A stretch of 64,000 bases of DNA from Winogradskyella costae (GTDB lineage Bacteria > Bacteroidota > Bacteroidia > Flavobacteriales > Flavobacteriaceae), in assembly GCF_013403865.1 (NCBI RefSeq), contig NZ_JABFDK010000001.1, forward strand, positions 310,001-374,000. The letters are read 5' to 3'. Position numbers and translations under genes: made by a program. The notes under the pieces are model-generated. The model saw only the letters and a list, made by a program, of their open reading frames with translations. It made no database searches and was not told the DNA's origin. Of the stretch, positions 1-8,927 are shown one piece after another. The stretch's first letter is position 1. Each line of letters starts with the position of its first letter.

Positions 1-477
1 GATTTTACGCCAGAGTTTGCTAAAGCAATAGAAAACATGCCAGAGAAAAACATCAATTCGATGGCAGGTTTAAATCCCGATTTCTTCACAAAGCATCAAG
101 GTTTAATATATATTTTGGGTGTTCCGGTTTCTTCATTAGCAACTTGGCTAGTGTATTTTATTCTTGGAGATAAGCGCTTTAATTTTACAGAACACCTCGT
201 TATAAATCTTTATTATTCAGCTCAAATCATCATAATAACAGCTGTATTTAGCATATTGTTCTTAGTTATTGGTATGAATTATCTAATCGTATCAACTATT
301 CTTGGCTTACCTACTTTTATCTATTTAGCATACGTATTAAAAAAAGTATTTAAAGAAGATTTTTGGAATACAGTTGCTAAATTTTTAATTGTGATGGTTT
401 TTTATATGGTTATCTACTTTATCCTAATTACAATCGCGGCAATAGTTTTATTTTTTAATGGTTATTTTAAAATTTAA
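1..477 (+). CDS. Polytopic membrane protein, 3' part only (probable DUF3667 relative)
   Basis: The reading frame is open from base 1, so the true start lies outside the window; the ATG at 37 is probably internal. The visible part has about four hydrophobic segments separated by short basic loops and ends on a hydrophobic tail. The stop is followed after 3 bases by a second membrane protein that carries the N-terminal zinc ribbon of the DUF3667 family, so the two are probably co-transcribed paralogues. Family membership of this fragment is inferred from the tandem arrangement and general layout, not from a visible motif. Function is unknown. Confidence 0.6.
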   Translation, partial: DFTPEFAKAIENMPEKNINSMAGLNPDFFTKHQGLIYILGVPVSSLATWLVYFILGDKRFNFTEHLVINLYYSAQIIIITAVFSILFLVIGMNYLIVSTILGLPTFIYLAYVLKKVFKEDFWNTVAKFLIVMVFYMVIYFILITIAAIVLFFNGYFKI

Positions 478-480
478 ATT

Positions 481-1254
481 ATGAATTGTAAAAACTGCCA
501 CACAGAGCTATTAACAAAAGACGACTACTGTAAATGCTGTGGCGGTAAAGTGATTAGAAATCGTTTAACTTTTAGAAATCTTTTTGAGCATCTGAGTGAA
601 ACCTTTTTTAATTATGATAACAAACTACTCAGAACCTTTATAAGACTATTTAATAGACCCGAAGACGTTATTGGAGACTACATTGAAGGTGTACGTAAAA
701 AATATGTAAACCCTATTAGTTACTTAGGAATTGCATTAACGCTTACTGGTATTATTATATACTTAATGAAGCGAAGTACACTAGAGGTAAACTATGATGT
801 ATTTAATCAAGGCATGAACCAGAATTACATGGCAAAAATACAGTCATTAACAACTGAATATGCATCGTTAATTTTTATTTCCTATATTCCTTTATTGGTT
901 GCAGCAAGCTGGCTAATTTTAAAAAAACGAAACTACAACATTACAGAAAGAACCGTTGCCTTCACCTATTTAATGGCTCAATATAGCATCACAAGCATTA
1001 TCCCATCCATCTTTATTCTAATTATAGTGCCACAAGCCTATATGACTTATTCTATATTTGCACTTACATTTCTAATATTATATTTGCTATGGAGTTTATT
1101 CAGAATAAGTAAAATTCATGGCTTTGAATTTATAGGTCAGATTATGGTATTCTTGTCTTTTTTTGGCGTTCTGTACATTTTTTATATTATCGGACTCATG
1201 ATTATTGCCTTATTAACGGGACTGATTAATCTTGAAGATTTTAAACCAAATTAA
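481..1254 (+). CDS. DUF3667-type zinc-ribbon membrane protein
   Basis: 257 residues. The N-terminus holds a zinc-ribbon-like pair of cysteine motifs (C3, C6, then C17 with C19/C20), followed by a stretch containing LFEHLSETFFNYDNK and a RPEDVI motif, typical of DUF3667 proteins of Bacteroidota. About five hydrophobic helices follow from residue 75 onward. It starts 3 bases after the previous gene and is probably in the same transcript. The 3' end faces the ABC exporter with a gap of only 6 bases. The biological role is not known for this family. Confidence 0.75.
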   Translation: MNCKNCHTELLTKDDYCKCCGGKVIRNRLTFRNLFEHLSETFFNYDNKLLRTFIRLFNRPEDVIGDYIEGVRKKYVNPISYLGIALTLTGIIIYLMKRSTLEVNYDVFNQGMNQNYMAKIQSLTTEYASLIFISYIPLLVAASWLILKKRNYNITERTVAFTYLMAQYSITSIIPSIFILIIVPQAYMTYSIFALTFLILYLLWSLFRISKIHGFEFIGQIMVFLSFFGVLYIFYIIGLMIIALLTGLINLEDFKPN

Positions 1255-1260
1255 ATAAGA

Positions 1261-3030
1261 TTAAGCCACTTCAACCTTTAAAAACTGAACTTCATAAAGA
1301 TTTTTGTAATAACCCCCGTCTTGTTTTAACAATGATTGATGCGTTCCGATTTCAACAATTTCACCAGCATCCATAACAATAATTTTATCCGCTTGCTGAA
1401 TCGTTGCTAATCGGTGAGCAATCACAATAGAAGTTCGTCCTTTTGTGATTTTATCGGTCGCATCTTGTATAAGCTGCTCAGAATAAGAATCTACTGAAGA
1501 GGTGGCTTCATCTAGAATTAAAATACTCGGATTGGTCACGTAAGCCCTTAAAAACGAAATTAATTGACGTTGACCAGAAGATAACATTACCCCACGTTCT
1601 TTAACATTGTAATGATATCCATTAGGTAGACTGGAAATAAACTCATGAATTCCGATTGCTTTAGCAGCGTTTACAACATCGGCTTCTGTAATGTTAGGAT
1701 TATTAAGCGAGATATTATTTAAAATAGTATCCGCAAATAAAAACACATCTTGTAACACTACGGCAATTTGATTTCTGAGCGAGGTTAAGGTCATATCTTT
1801 AATATCTGTATCATCAACTTTTATAGTTCCTGAATTGATATCATAAAACCGATTTAACAAATTGATAATTGTGGATTTCCCTGCGCCTGTTGCCCCAACT
1901 ATAGCAACGGTTTCACCAGCTTTAACATTAAACGAAATACCTTTAAGAACTTCTTCATCTTTATTATAAGAGAATCGTACATCTTCAAATGAAATATATC
2001 CTTTAAAATGACTAGCTTCAATAGTACCAGAATCATCAATATTAGACGTTGTATCTAACACTTTAAACACACGATCTGCAGCGACCATTCCCATTTGAAG
2101 CGTATTAAATTTGTTTGCAATTTGATTTAAAGGTCTAAACAACATCGGTATAAACATGGTAAACGCAATTAAATCTCCCAGGGTTGTACCCGCATTTTCA
2201 GAAACGGCACTATAACCGCCAACCAAAATAACCATCGCCATAGTTAAAGACGCTAAAAATTCTGCAATAGGAAAGAAAATAGAATTATACCACACTGTTT
2301 TTAACCACCCCTTTTTATGACGTTCGTTAATAGCTTTAAATTTTCTATATTCAGCTGTTTCACGGGTAAACAACTGTAGTATTTTCATTCCTGTAACACG
2401 CTCCTGAACAAAAGAATTCAGGTTAGACACTTCCGTCCGCACGTCCTCAAAAGCAATTTTCATATACTTCTGAAAAATCTTAGTTGCAAATAATACAATT
2501 GGCATTGTAACAAAAACAATAAGACTCAATTTTAAATTTATAAATGACATAAACCCTGCGACTACAATCATTTTCAAAATATCACTAAAAATCATGAATA
2601 AGCCTTCACCGAAAATATCAGCAATTCGCTCCATATCCGTGACTGCCCTGGTTATTAAAACACCTACAGAAGATTTATCAAAATAAGTCATTTTAAATTT
2701 AAGCATATGCTTAAACAATTTCACCCTAATATCTCTAACTACAGATTGCCCTAACCAACTCGCATAGTAGATAAAAAGCAACTGAGATATTACTTCTAAA
2801 ATAAGCAACGCCAACATTACTACCATGTAAATTACGAAGCCATGATATTCTTTATTAGCAATTTTAACGTCAATAGCTTCTTTTAAGACATAAGGTCTAA
2901 ATGCACCAAACATGGCTAAACCAACAACACAAAATAGTGAAATAATAAAAACAGAACGATACGGTTTTATGTATTTTAATAAACGTGTAAATAAGGATAT
3001 ATCAAATATTTTTTTCTTTTTTTCTGTCAT
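1261..3030 (-). CDS. MsbA-like ABC exporter (permease fused to ATPase)
   Basis: 589 residues from the ATG at 3030. An in-frame upstream start at 3069 would add 13 residues unlike the family and would run through a palindromic repeat, so I prefer 3030. An N-terminal block of six membrane helices (ABC_membrane, about residues 20-310) is followed by a nucleotide-binding domain with Walker A GATGAGKST (about 379), signature LSSGQ (about 484), Walker B ILILDE (about 503) and the switch histidine (about 539). It should work as a homodimer in the inner membrane. The substrate could be lipid A-like glycolipid or a drug; sequence alone does not decide. It lies downstream of truA on the same strand. 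Confidence 0.85.
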   Translation of the reverse strand: MTEKKKKIFDISLFTRLLKYIKPYRSVFIISLFCVVGLAMFGAFRPYVLKEAIDVKIANKEYHGFVIYMVVMLALLILEVISQLLFIYYASWLGQSVVRDIRVKLFKHMLKFKMTYFDKSSVGVLITRAVTDMERIADIFGEGLFMIFSDILKMIVVAGFMSFINLKLSLIVFVTMPIVLFATKIFQKYMKIAFEDVRTEVSNLNSFVQERVTGMKILQLFTRETAEYRKFKAINERHKKGWLKTVWYNSIFFPIAEFLASLTMAMVILVGGYSAVSENAGTTLGDLIAFTMFIPMLFRPLNQIANKFNTLQMGMVAADRVFKVLDTTSNIDDSGTIEASHFKGYISFEDVRFSYNKDEEVLKGISFNVKAGETVAIVGATGAGKSTIINLLNRFYDINSGTIKVDDTDIKDMTLTSLRNQIAVVLQDVFLFADTILNNISLNNPNITEADVVNAAKAIGIHEFISSLPNGYHYNVKERGVMLSSGQRQLISFLRAYVTNPSILILDEATSSVDSYSEQLIQDATDKITKGRTSIVIAHRLATIQQADKIIVMDAGEIVEIGTHQSLLKQDGGYYKNLYEVQFLKVEVA

Positions 3031-3056
3031 TTTATTCCGAACTTGTTTCGGTATAT
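3031..3056. repeat. Palindromic repeat (CCGAACTTGTTTCGG core) at the exporter start
   Basis: The stem CCGAA and TTCGG encloses CTTGT at 3037-3051, six bases upstream of the exporter ATG. The neighbouring TGTCAT at 3025-3030 overlaps that ATG on the other strand. The pattern TGTCAT...CCGAACTTGTTTCGG resembles the short interspersed palindromes common in Flavobacteriaceae intergenic regions. Confidence 0.55.
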
Positions 3057-3087
3057 TTTCCGCTAACACGGAAGTTTCGTTTATTAA

Positions 3088-3837
3088 TTAACGTTCTAAT
3101 TTAATGGTTTCAGGATATATAATTTTCACTAAATACAAGCCATGCGCAGGAACTGAAAACCCGGCTTTACTCCTGCTTTTAGAATCGATAATAGCATGTA
3201 ATTCCTCAGCTTTCATTTTTCCCAAACCAATATTTACCATCGTACCAACAATGGCCCTAACCATATTTCTTAAAAACCGATCCGCAGTTATTGTAAAAAC
3301 AAGTTGCCCATTATTGTTGGTCCAGTGAGCCTCTTTTATATCACAATTATACGTTTTTACATCCGTATTCGTTTTTGAAAAGCATTGAAAATCTTTATAC
3401 TGAAATAGGATTTTACAAGCTTCGTTCATCGCTTCAATATCTAAAGACGATTGTACCTGATAAGCAAAATCGTAATTAAATACATTTTTGACGGTCGAAA
3501 TTTTATAGTTATATGTCCTACTTTCTGCGTAAAATCGGGCATGGATCTCTGGCTTAACTTCAAAAACAGTGGTGATGGCCACATCTTTAGGTAAGAATGA
3601 ATTTAGTTTATAAACAATGTCTATAGATTTAAAATCACCATCATAATCGAAATGTGCAAACATCTGTGAAGCATGCACACCTGTATCCGTTCTGCCTGCA
3701 CCCATTATAGATATTTTAGCACTTAAGATGGTAGAGAGCGCTTTTTCTATTACCTCTTGTACAGAAATTGCATTAGGTTGATTTTGCCAACCATGATATG
3801 CTTTACCATTATATGATAACTCTAAAAAATATCTCAA
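3088..3837 (-). CDS. truA: tRNA pseudouridine(38-40) synthase TruA
   Basis: 249 residues, the usual family length. It isomerises uridines 38-40 in the anticodon arm of many tRNAs. The catalytic motif GRTDTGVHA is present with the nucleophilic aspartate at D51. The N-terminal MRYFLELSYNGKAYHGWQ and the C-terminal FLRNMVRAIVGTMVNIG are both family hallmarks. A TAnnTTTG-type promoter box lies about 30 bases upstream. The ABC exporter follows 57 bases downstream and may be read through. Confidence 0.95.
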   Translation of the reverse strand: MRYFLELSYNGKAYHGWQNQPNAISVQEVIEKALSTILSAKISIMGAGRTDTGVHASQMFAHFDYDGDFKSIDIVYKLNSFLPKDVAITTVFEVKPEIHARFYAESRTYNYKISTVKNVFNYDFAYQVQSSLDIEAMNEACKILFQYKDFQCFSKTNTDVKTYNCDIKEAHWTNNNGQLVFTITADRFLRNMVRAIVGTMVNIGLGKMKAEELHAIIDSKSRSKAGFSVPAHGLYLVKIIYPETIKLER

Positions 3838-3867
3838 AAGATTACATTATTTTTGCTTCGGAAGCTA

Positions 3868-3875
3868 CAAAGATA
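3868..3875 (-). promoter_or_regulatory. Candidate -7 promoter box for truA
   Basis: Read on the minus strand this is TATCTTTG, an exact match to the Bacteroidota -7 consensus TAnnTTTG, 31 bases before the truA ATG. No clear -33 TTTG is seen. Confidence 0.5.
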
Positions 3876-3937
3876 AAGGTTTTAATTCCTAAAAAAATGC
3901 TAAAGTATAAAGTTATAGATTTCCGATTTCTAGGAAA

Positions 3938-4438
3938 ATGAATATGAAAAAAATCCTCCTTTTATCAGACACACATAGTTATATTGATGATGCTATTCTA
4001 AACCATGTAAAACAGGCTGACGAAGTTTGGCATGTAGGCGACATTGGAGATTTAGATGTTACGGATCAAATAAAAAAATTAAAACCTCTACGAGCGGTAT
4101 ATGGCAATATCGATGATGCTAAAGCGCGCAGTGAGTTTCCGCTTCACAACCGTTTTATGTGTGAAGATGTTGATGTTTGGATGACTCATATTGGAGGTTA
4201 CCCTCCAAGGTATAATAACATTGTTAGAGACGCATTAGTTGCAAATCCACCAAAATTATTTATCACGGGACATTCACACATCCTAAAAGTAATGCCAGAT
4301 AAAAAACTAAATCTTATACATATGAATCCAGGAGCAGCTGGTAAACATGGCTTTCATAAAGTACGAACGATGTTAAGATTTAAAATTGATGGTGCAGCTA
4401 TTAAAGACCTGGAAGTTATAGAGTTTGAGACGAGGTAA
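3938..4438 (+). CDS. YfcE/MJ0936-type metallophosphoesterase
   Basis: 166 residues. Metal-binding motifs of the calcineurin-like fold are in order: D11-x-H13, GDIGD at 34-38, GNIDD near 56-60, and a late TGHSH. These coordinate two metal ions for phosphoester hydrolysis, typically on cyclic nucleotides or model phosphodiesters in this small subfamily; the natural substrate is often unknown. A purine-rich TAGGAAA sits just before the ATG at 3938; a second ATG two codons later is possible. It is divergent from truA. Confidence 0.88.
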   Translation: MNMKKILLLSDTHSYIDDAILNHVKQADEVWHVGDIGDLDVTDQIKKLKPLRAVYGNIDDAKARSEFPLHNRFMCEDVDVWMTHIGGYPPRYNNIVRDALVANPPKLFITGHSHILKVMPDKKLNLIHMNPGAAGKHGFHKVRTMLRFKIDGAAIKDLEVIEFETR

Positions 4439-4451
4439 TTATAATACAGAA

Positions 4452-4607
4452 TTACTTCTTAGCGCTTTTTACACTGTAAATTAATCCCAAAATTGCGGTT
4501 CCAATACCTACAAATAATGATGTTACCAAAGTAAACGAAGCCAATTTATACAGTAAAAAACTTAAAGCCAAAGCGGCTAATACATGTAAGAAAACTTGTT
4601 TTATCAT
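4452..4607 (-). CDS. Small membrane protein, 51 residues
   Basis: The frame starts with ATG at 4607 and ends with TAA at 4452. It encodes a 51-residue protein with two hydrophobic segments (about residues 5-20 and 25-44) and a lysine-rich C-terminus (KSAKK), so it should sit in the inner membrane as a hairpin. I do not recognise the family. It stands alone between the phosphoesterase, which converges on it from the left, and the DUF4293 gene with its terminator. The coding call rests on the intact frame and strong hydrophobic pattern. Confidence 0.55.
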   Translation of the reverse strand: MIKQVFLHVLAALALSFLLYKLASFTLVTSLFVGIGTAILGLIYSVKSAKK

Positions 4608-4703
4608 GTGTATAGTTTATTAATTAGAGATGCACAGAGCCGATACTAAATTAAGAAATATTATAAAAAAAGCATAAATTTTAAATTGAAAAGATATAAT
4701 AAT

Positions 4704-4736
4704 AAAAAAACCCAGACGGCAGAGTCTGGGTTTTTC
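4704..4736 (-). terminator. Intrinsic terminator after the DUF4293 gene
   Basis: The stem CCCAGAC with GTCTGGG is flanked by an A-run on the left and T-run on the right, so it can work in both directions. The minus-strand T-run follows the DUF4293 stop by about 30 bases. Confidence 0.8.
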
Positions 4737-4762
4737 ACACTAATACTACTAAGATTTTAGGT

Positions 4763-5173
4763 CTATCGTAATCGATCTACAGATTTCACGAGATCTTCAT
4801 CCTTCTTAATAGCCTTGTTAGCCAAGACTAAACACACAATAGAAAAAATAGGAAGAAGAATCCCAATACCTTTCTCAGAAACGTTAATTTCTCCAGATAA
4901 GCTTAGCGATTGATATACAAAGATTCCTAGTAAAATAAAGTTTAATATTATATTAAGTCGCCCCAAAACAAATTGAGATTTCCTGTCTTTAAATCTAAAT
5001 ATTGATGTCAAAGCTAATAAAGCTGAGCCTAAAAACAAACCTAAATACAAATAATTATTTATAGCGTATACTTTTAGTCCTTCATTGTCCGTCCATAAAT
5101 GAAAGACAAATATTAAACCTCCTGAAATAATAACAGTTAAAAGTAAATACAGAGTTTGAATGCGTTGAATCAT
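4763..5173 (-). CDS. DUF4293 family membrane protein
   Basis: 136 residues with four hydrophobic helices and the family's typical start MIQRIQTLYLLL. DUF4293 proteins occur in Bacteroidota and are commonly found divergent from rho, as here. The function is unknown; no catalytic motif is visible. A TAnnTTTG box lies 23 bases upstream and a strong terminator lies downstream, so it appears to be a single-gene unit. Confidence 0.82.
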   Translation of the reverse strand: MIQRIQTLYLLLTVIISGGLIFVFHLWTDNEGLKVYAINNYLYLGLFLGSALLALTSIFRFKDRKSQFVLGRLNIILNFILLGIFVYQSLSLSGEINVSEKGIGILLPIFSIVCLVLANKAIKKDEDLVKSVDRLR

Positions 5174-5195
5174 ATCTTTTATTAAAAAAGCTCTG

Positions 5196-5203
5196 CAAAA
5201 TTA
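5196..5203 (-). promoter_or_regulatory. Candidate -7 promoter box for the DUF4293 gene
   Basis: Minus-strand TAATTTTG matches TAnnTTTG and lies 23 bases before the ATG at 5173. No convincing -33 element. Confidence 0.4.
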
Positions 5204-5390
5204 GGAGTTTATTTTTTAAAAAGATAGAAATTATTTTAAAATAAAATTGTATTATTGCAATAGAAAGAAGTAACGTACTGAGTTGCATCCTCCTAATCTT
5301 CCAAATTAATCTCACTTTTTTTCTTTTTATTTCATTTAGAAAATATTGAATTAATAATATCAAAATTATAATACATATACAACATACAGA

Positions 5391-7076
5391 ATGTTTGAAA
5401 TTTCTCAGTTAAAGGCTAAAAAACTTCCTGAATTACAGGAGATAGCAAAACAACTAAACGTACCTAAATACCGTACACAAAAGAAGCTAGACTTGGTTTA
5501 TCAAATTTTAGATTACCAAGCTGCTAATCCTAGTGCTGTTAAAGCCAATGTAGCTACTGAAACTTCACCTGCCGCAAAGCCACAGCAAGATAAACCGGCT
5601 CCAAAACGCGCTAGAGTTCCACAAAAAGCGAAAGATCCTAAAGAACAAAAACCTTTAGAGTCAACGGAAAAAAAAGAGGACATTAAACCGAAACCTCAGA
5701 CTCCAAATAAACCTAATCCTCGCAAACCTCAGGAGCGCAAGCCACAGGAAAACAAGACTAACGAGGACAAAACTAACACGGATAAACCCGTTAAGAAACC
5801 TCAAGAACAAAAGAAGCCTAATCCTCGTAAAGACGACAAAAGACGTCCACAAAACAACGAGAACAGACAACCACGCGCTAAGGATGGTAACACACATGGC
5901 AATTCGAAAAGTAATGGAAACAAGGATAGCAGAAACCGCTACCGCGAGCCCGATTTTGAATTCGATGCGATCATTGAAAGTGAAGGTGTTTTAGACATTA
6001 TGCAAGATGGATATGGTTTTTTAAGATCTTCGGATTATAATTACCTATCCTCTCCTGATGATATTTATGTATCTCAGTCCCAAATTAGATTATTTGGATT
6101 AAAAGTCGGTGATACTGTATTAGGAAATGTACGTCCACCAAAGGAAGGCGAAAAATATTTTCCTTTAATTAAGGTGAGCAAAATTAACGGTCAGTTGCCT
6201 AATGTGGTAAGAGACAGAGTTGCTTTTGAACATTTAACACCATTATTTCCACAAGAGAAATTTAATATCGCAGAAAAGCAAGCCACGATTTCTACGCGTA
6301 TTATGGATTTGTTCGCACCAATTGGTAAAGGACAACGTGGTATGATTGTATCGCAACCAAAAACGGGTAAAACAATGCTACTAAAGGATGTTGCCAATGC
6401 TATTGCAGCGAATCATCCTGAGGTTTATCAAATGATTTTATTAATTGATGAACGTCCTGAGGAAGTTACAGATATGCAACGTAATGTTAGTGGAGAAGTG
6501 ATCGCTTCTACTTTTGATAAAGAAGCACACGAGCATGTGAAAATTGCAAATATCGTTTTAGAAAAAGCAAAACGCTTGGTAGAATGTGGCCATGATGTGG
6601 TGATTCTTTTAGATTCAATTACACGTTTAGCAAGAGCTTATAACTCTGTACAACCAGCATCTGGTAAAATTCTTTCTGGTGGTGTCGATGCTAATGCGCT
6701 ACACAAACCAAAACGTTTCTTTGGTGCTGCACGTAATATTGAAAATGGTGGTTCATTAACCATTATAGCGACTGCATTAACTGAAACAGGTTCTAAAATG
6801 GACGAAGTAATCTTTGAAGAATTTAAAGGAACGGGTAACATGGAACTACAATTAGATCGTAAGATTTCTAACCGTCGTATTTTCCCCGCTATCGATTTAA
6901 CATCATCGAGTACAAGACGTGATGATATTTTATTAGACGCAACTACAATTCAAAGAATGTGGGTGATGCGTAAGTATCTTGCGGATATGAACCCAGTTGA
7001 AGCAATGGAATTTATTAATGACCGCTTTAAGCAAACAAGAAATAATGAAGAGTTCTTAATTTCTATGAACGGCTAA
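5391..7076 (+). CDS. rho: Transcription termination factor Rho with long N-terminal insert
   Basis: 561 residues against about 420 in E. coli. Residues 13-45 form the Rho N-terminal helical domain. Residues 47 to about 185 are a low-complexity block rich in Lys, Pro, Asn, Glu and Arg, predicted disordered. The cold-shock-like RNA-binding domain follows ([21 protein letters not shown], about 207-227 in part), then the hexameric ATPase with Walker A SQPKTGKT at 321-328 and Walker B VVILLD at 403-408. Rho translocates along nascent RNA and ends transcription. The insert is a known feature of Rho in this phylum. The gene has its own upstream region of about 215 bases and an intrinsic terminator after it. 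Confidence 0.96.
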   Translation: MFEISQLKAKKLPELQEIAKQLNVPKYRTQKKLDLVYQILDYQAANPSAVKANVATETSPAAKPQQDKPAPKRARVPQKAKDPKEQKPLESTEKKEDIKPKPQTPNKPNPRKPQERKPQENKTNEDKTNTDKPVKKPQEQKKPNPRKDDKRRPQNNENRQPRAKDGNTHGNSKSNGNKDSRNRYREPDFEFDAIIESEGVLDIMQDGYGFLRSSDYNYLSSPDDIYVSQSQIRLFGLKVGDTVLGNVRPPKEGEKYFPLIKVSKINGQLPNVVRDRVAFEHLTPLFPQEKFNIAEKQATISTRIMDLFAPIGKGQRGMIVSQPKTGKTMLLKDVANAIAANHPEVYQMILLIDERPEEVTDMQRNVSGEVIASTFDKEAHEHVKIANIVLEKAKRLVECGHDVVILLDSITRLARAYNSVQPASGKILSGGVDANALHKPKRFFGAARNIENGGSLTIIATALTETGSKMDEVIFEEFKGTGNMELQLDRKISNRRIFPAIDLTSSSTRRDDILLDATTIQRMWVMRKYLADMNPVEAMEFINDRFKQTRNNEEFLISMNG

Positions 7077-7100
7077 AAGTCTAAATATATAAAACTAAAA

Positions 7101-7133
7101 AAAACCTTGAATTTATCGTTCAAGGTTTTTTTT
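7101..7133. terminator. Bidirectional terminator between rho and the RNA methyltransferase gene
   Basis: The arms AACCTTGAA and TTCAAGGTT enclose a 7-base loop and are flanked by A8 and T8 runs, so the hairpin can end both converging genes. Confidence 0.85.
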
Positions 7134-7151
7134 ATGTTTTTTCTAATTGAG

Positions 7152-7610
7152 TTAAACCCTAGGTTTATCAATTCCTCTATCGTACATCACTATACTACCC
7201 GCTACGGAAACATTGAGACTTAAGTACGATTGAAATTTTACTAAAAAATGACTTTTTTCAATTGCCTGGTGAGACAATCCGTGATCTTCTGCACCTAATA
7301 AATACACACATCTCCTTGGATGATTAAACGTTTCTAAAGGTGCAGCCTCTTTTGTTAGCTCTACCCCAACAAGCCTTGCTCCTTTGGGGATGTTATTAAA
7401 GAATTCTTCAAAAGTGTCATAATGAAAGTAGGGCATTGACTTTACTGCATTGTGCGTATCACATGCTTGTTTAGCATAACGATTACCTATTGTAAAAATA
7501 AAACTTGCTCCTAAATTCTGTGCTGATCTCCAAAGCACACCTAAATTTTCTGGTGTTTTTCCATTCTGAATCCCTATTCCGAAGAATTCATTTATAAAAT
7601 TATCATTCAT
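7152..7610 (-). CDS. SpoU/TrmH-family RNA 2'-O-methyltransferase
   Basis: 152 residues, the length of a minimal SPOUT methyltransferase without an RNA-binding extension (TrmL-like). Family motifs are recognisable: motif 1 NLGVLWRSA near residues 22-30, motif 2 LLGAEDHGLS near 109-118, and motif 3 SLNVSVAGSIVMYDR near the C-terminus, which together form the knotted SAM site. Motif 2 has AED where NE/SE is usual. The target is probably a tRNA wobble or rRNA ribose, but it cannot be named from sequence. It converges on rho. Confidence 0.82.
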   Translation of the reverse strand: MNDNFINEFFGIGIQNGKTPENLGVLWRSAQNLGASFIFTIGNRYAKQACDTHNAVKSMPYFHYDTFEEFFNNIPKGARLVGVELTKEAAPLETFNHPRRCVYLLGAEDHGLSHQAIEKSHFLVKFQSYLSLNVSVAGSIVMYDRGIDKPRV

Positions 7611-7708
7611 AAGTCAAAAATAGAAATTTGCATTATTTTTTGGTTATGAATTTATAAAAAAGAAGTTGTATGAATATCTTAATTGATATTTATACAACCT
7701 CCATCTGA

Positions 7709-7737
7709 TATATATTATGCTGTTACAGCTAACTTAA
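7709..7737 (-). pseudogene. Duplicated 3' end of the downstream AraC gene (remnant)
   Basis: Bases 7709-7737 match 7864-7892, the last codons and trailer of the AraC gene, at 28 of 29 positions. On the minus strand the fragment reads V-K-L-A-V-T-A-stop, against I-K-L-A-A-T-A-stop in the intact gene. No longer homology is visible on either side, so this looks like the remains of a partial tandem duplication. Confidence 0.5.
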
Positions 7738-7765
7738 CCTTTATATTATTCAATAATTCCAATAA

Positions 7766-7832
7766 TGTCAAGTTGAGTGCAGCCGAAGTATTAAATCCCT
7801 ATAATTATTAGACCGCACTCAATGTGACTCTT
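7766..7832. repeat. Imperfect inverted repeat (TGTCAAGTTGAGTGCAGCCG type)
   Basis: The left arm at 7767-7787 and the right arm at about 7812-7832 are imperfect reverse complements sharing TTGAGTGC, separated by a 25-base AT-rich spacer. The TGTCA start and the sequence resemble interspersed palindromes seen in many Flavobacteriaceae. It lies between the two copies of the AraC gene tail. Confidence 0.55.
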
Positions 7833-7869
7833 CAACATTGCTACTTTTTCACTTTCTTTTTTGTATATA

Positions 7870-8886
7870 TTATGCTGTTGCAGCTAACTTAATGTTTTGC
7901 TTATACTCAATTGGTGAGCAATTGTATTGCGCTTTAAATATTTTAGAAAAGTAACTTCTACTTGAAAAACCAAGAGAATATACAATCTCTGAAATATTTA
8001 AATCTGTGTTTTTAATTAGTTCTTCAGATTTTTTTACTCTTACGGATCTGATAAAATTATTTAACGTTTTACCGTGCATTAACTTAAATCCTTCTTGCAC
8101 TTTAGCCGGACTTATAGAAATCTTTGCTGCTAATTCCGTTACACTTAAATTCGTTTCAGGGAAATTATTAATAAAATCTGATAATTCTTTTACTTGTTTT
8201 AATTCAAAACTAGTTAATGATCCTGTAGGGTTTTGAGAACTTTTTACATCCATTGAGTGTTGTTCTATTTCCATTGCTAATATAAAATTAACTAAACCTT
8301 GGATCAATAATGTTTTTACTACACCATCCTGTTTAATCGCCTTTAACTGCTTAATGTTTTCTGCGATTTTTAAGTTATAAGAGCCTACATAACAATAGTC
8401 TGCTGTTTTTCCAGAGATAAAAAGTTCTGAGACCATACTGTTAATATGATGCTTAGCTGAACTCTTTTCAGATGTATTAACTGAAATAATTGTAGAGTTA
8501 ACATAAACATCTTTAAAAAAGCTAATATGATTTTCGTTCGTTTTTATATTGGCAGATATACCTGTTTGGAAAGTCTCGACCGTATCTGAAGTTACGTTGT
8601 TATTAAACGAATGCTTTAACTTCCCTTCTGAACAATATAAAAAGTTAACAACTGATCGTTTTGAACTTTCCACTATAAACTTTACGTCTTCCTTAAATTT
8701 TACATCGAACTCAATAAATACAGTATGTCTTTCTAATTCTATCCCTCTAATTAGGCCTACACCTAACTCGTTATCAATTTTTAATTCAACTTCTCTTCGG
8801 TTTGTTGTAAAAGTTCCACCAACTTCATTATTTAAAGCGTGAAACATAACTTGTAAATTATTTGCTTTAATCTCTATAGTTTTCAT
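7870..8886 (-). CDS. AraC-family transcriptional regulator (338 residues)
   Basis: The C-terminal hundred residues (about 235-332) carry the two helix-turn-helix motifs of the AraC family, including LSVTELAAKISISPAKVQ and ISEIVYSLGFSSRSYFSKIF. The N-terminal 230 residues do not match a sensor domain I can name; they are mostly beta-rich and polar. There is no membrane segment, so it is cytoplasmic. A perfect 15-base palindrome lies 42 bases upstream and could be an autoregulatory site. A duplicated remnant of its 3' end lies downstream. The ligand and target genes are unknown. Confidence 0.85.
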   Translation of the reverse strand: MKTIEIKANNLQVMFHALNNEVGGTFTTNRREVELKIDNELGVGLIRGIELERHTVFIEFDVKFKEDVKFIVESSKRSVVNFLYCSEGKLKHSFNNNVTSDTVETFQTGISANIKTNENHISFFKDVYVNSTIISVNTSEKSSAKHHINSMVSELFISGKTADYCYVGSYNLKIAENIKQLKAIKQDGVVKTLLIQGLVNFILAMEIEQHSMDVKSSQNPTGSLTSFELKQVKELSDFINNFPETNLSVTELAAKISISPAKVQEGFKLMHGKTLNNFIRSVRVKKSEELIKNTDLNISEIVYSLGFSSRSYFSKIFKAQYNCSPIEYKQNIKLAATA

Positions 8887-8927
8887 ATGTGTTTATTTTT
8901 GGTTAGATAGTAATTTTTAAAAATCCT

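Noticed and set aside
5082..5363. 93-residue minus-strand frame between DUF4293 and rho
   Set aside because: It overlaps the DUF4293 start and the rho upstream region in another frame, with basic, low-complexity composition; DUF4293 is clearly the real gene.
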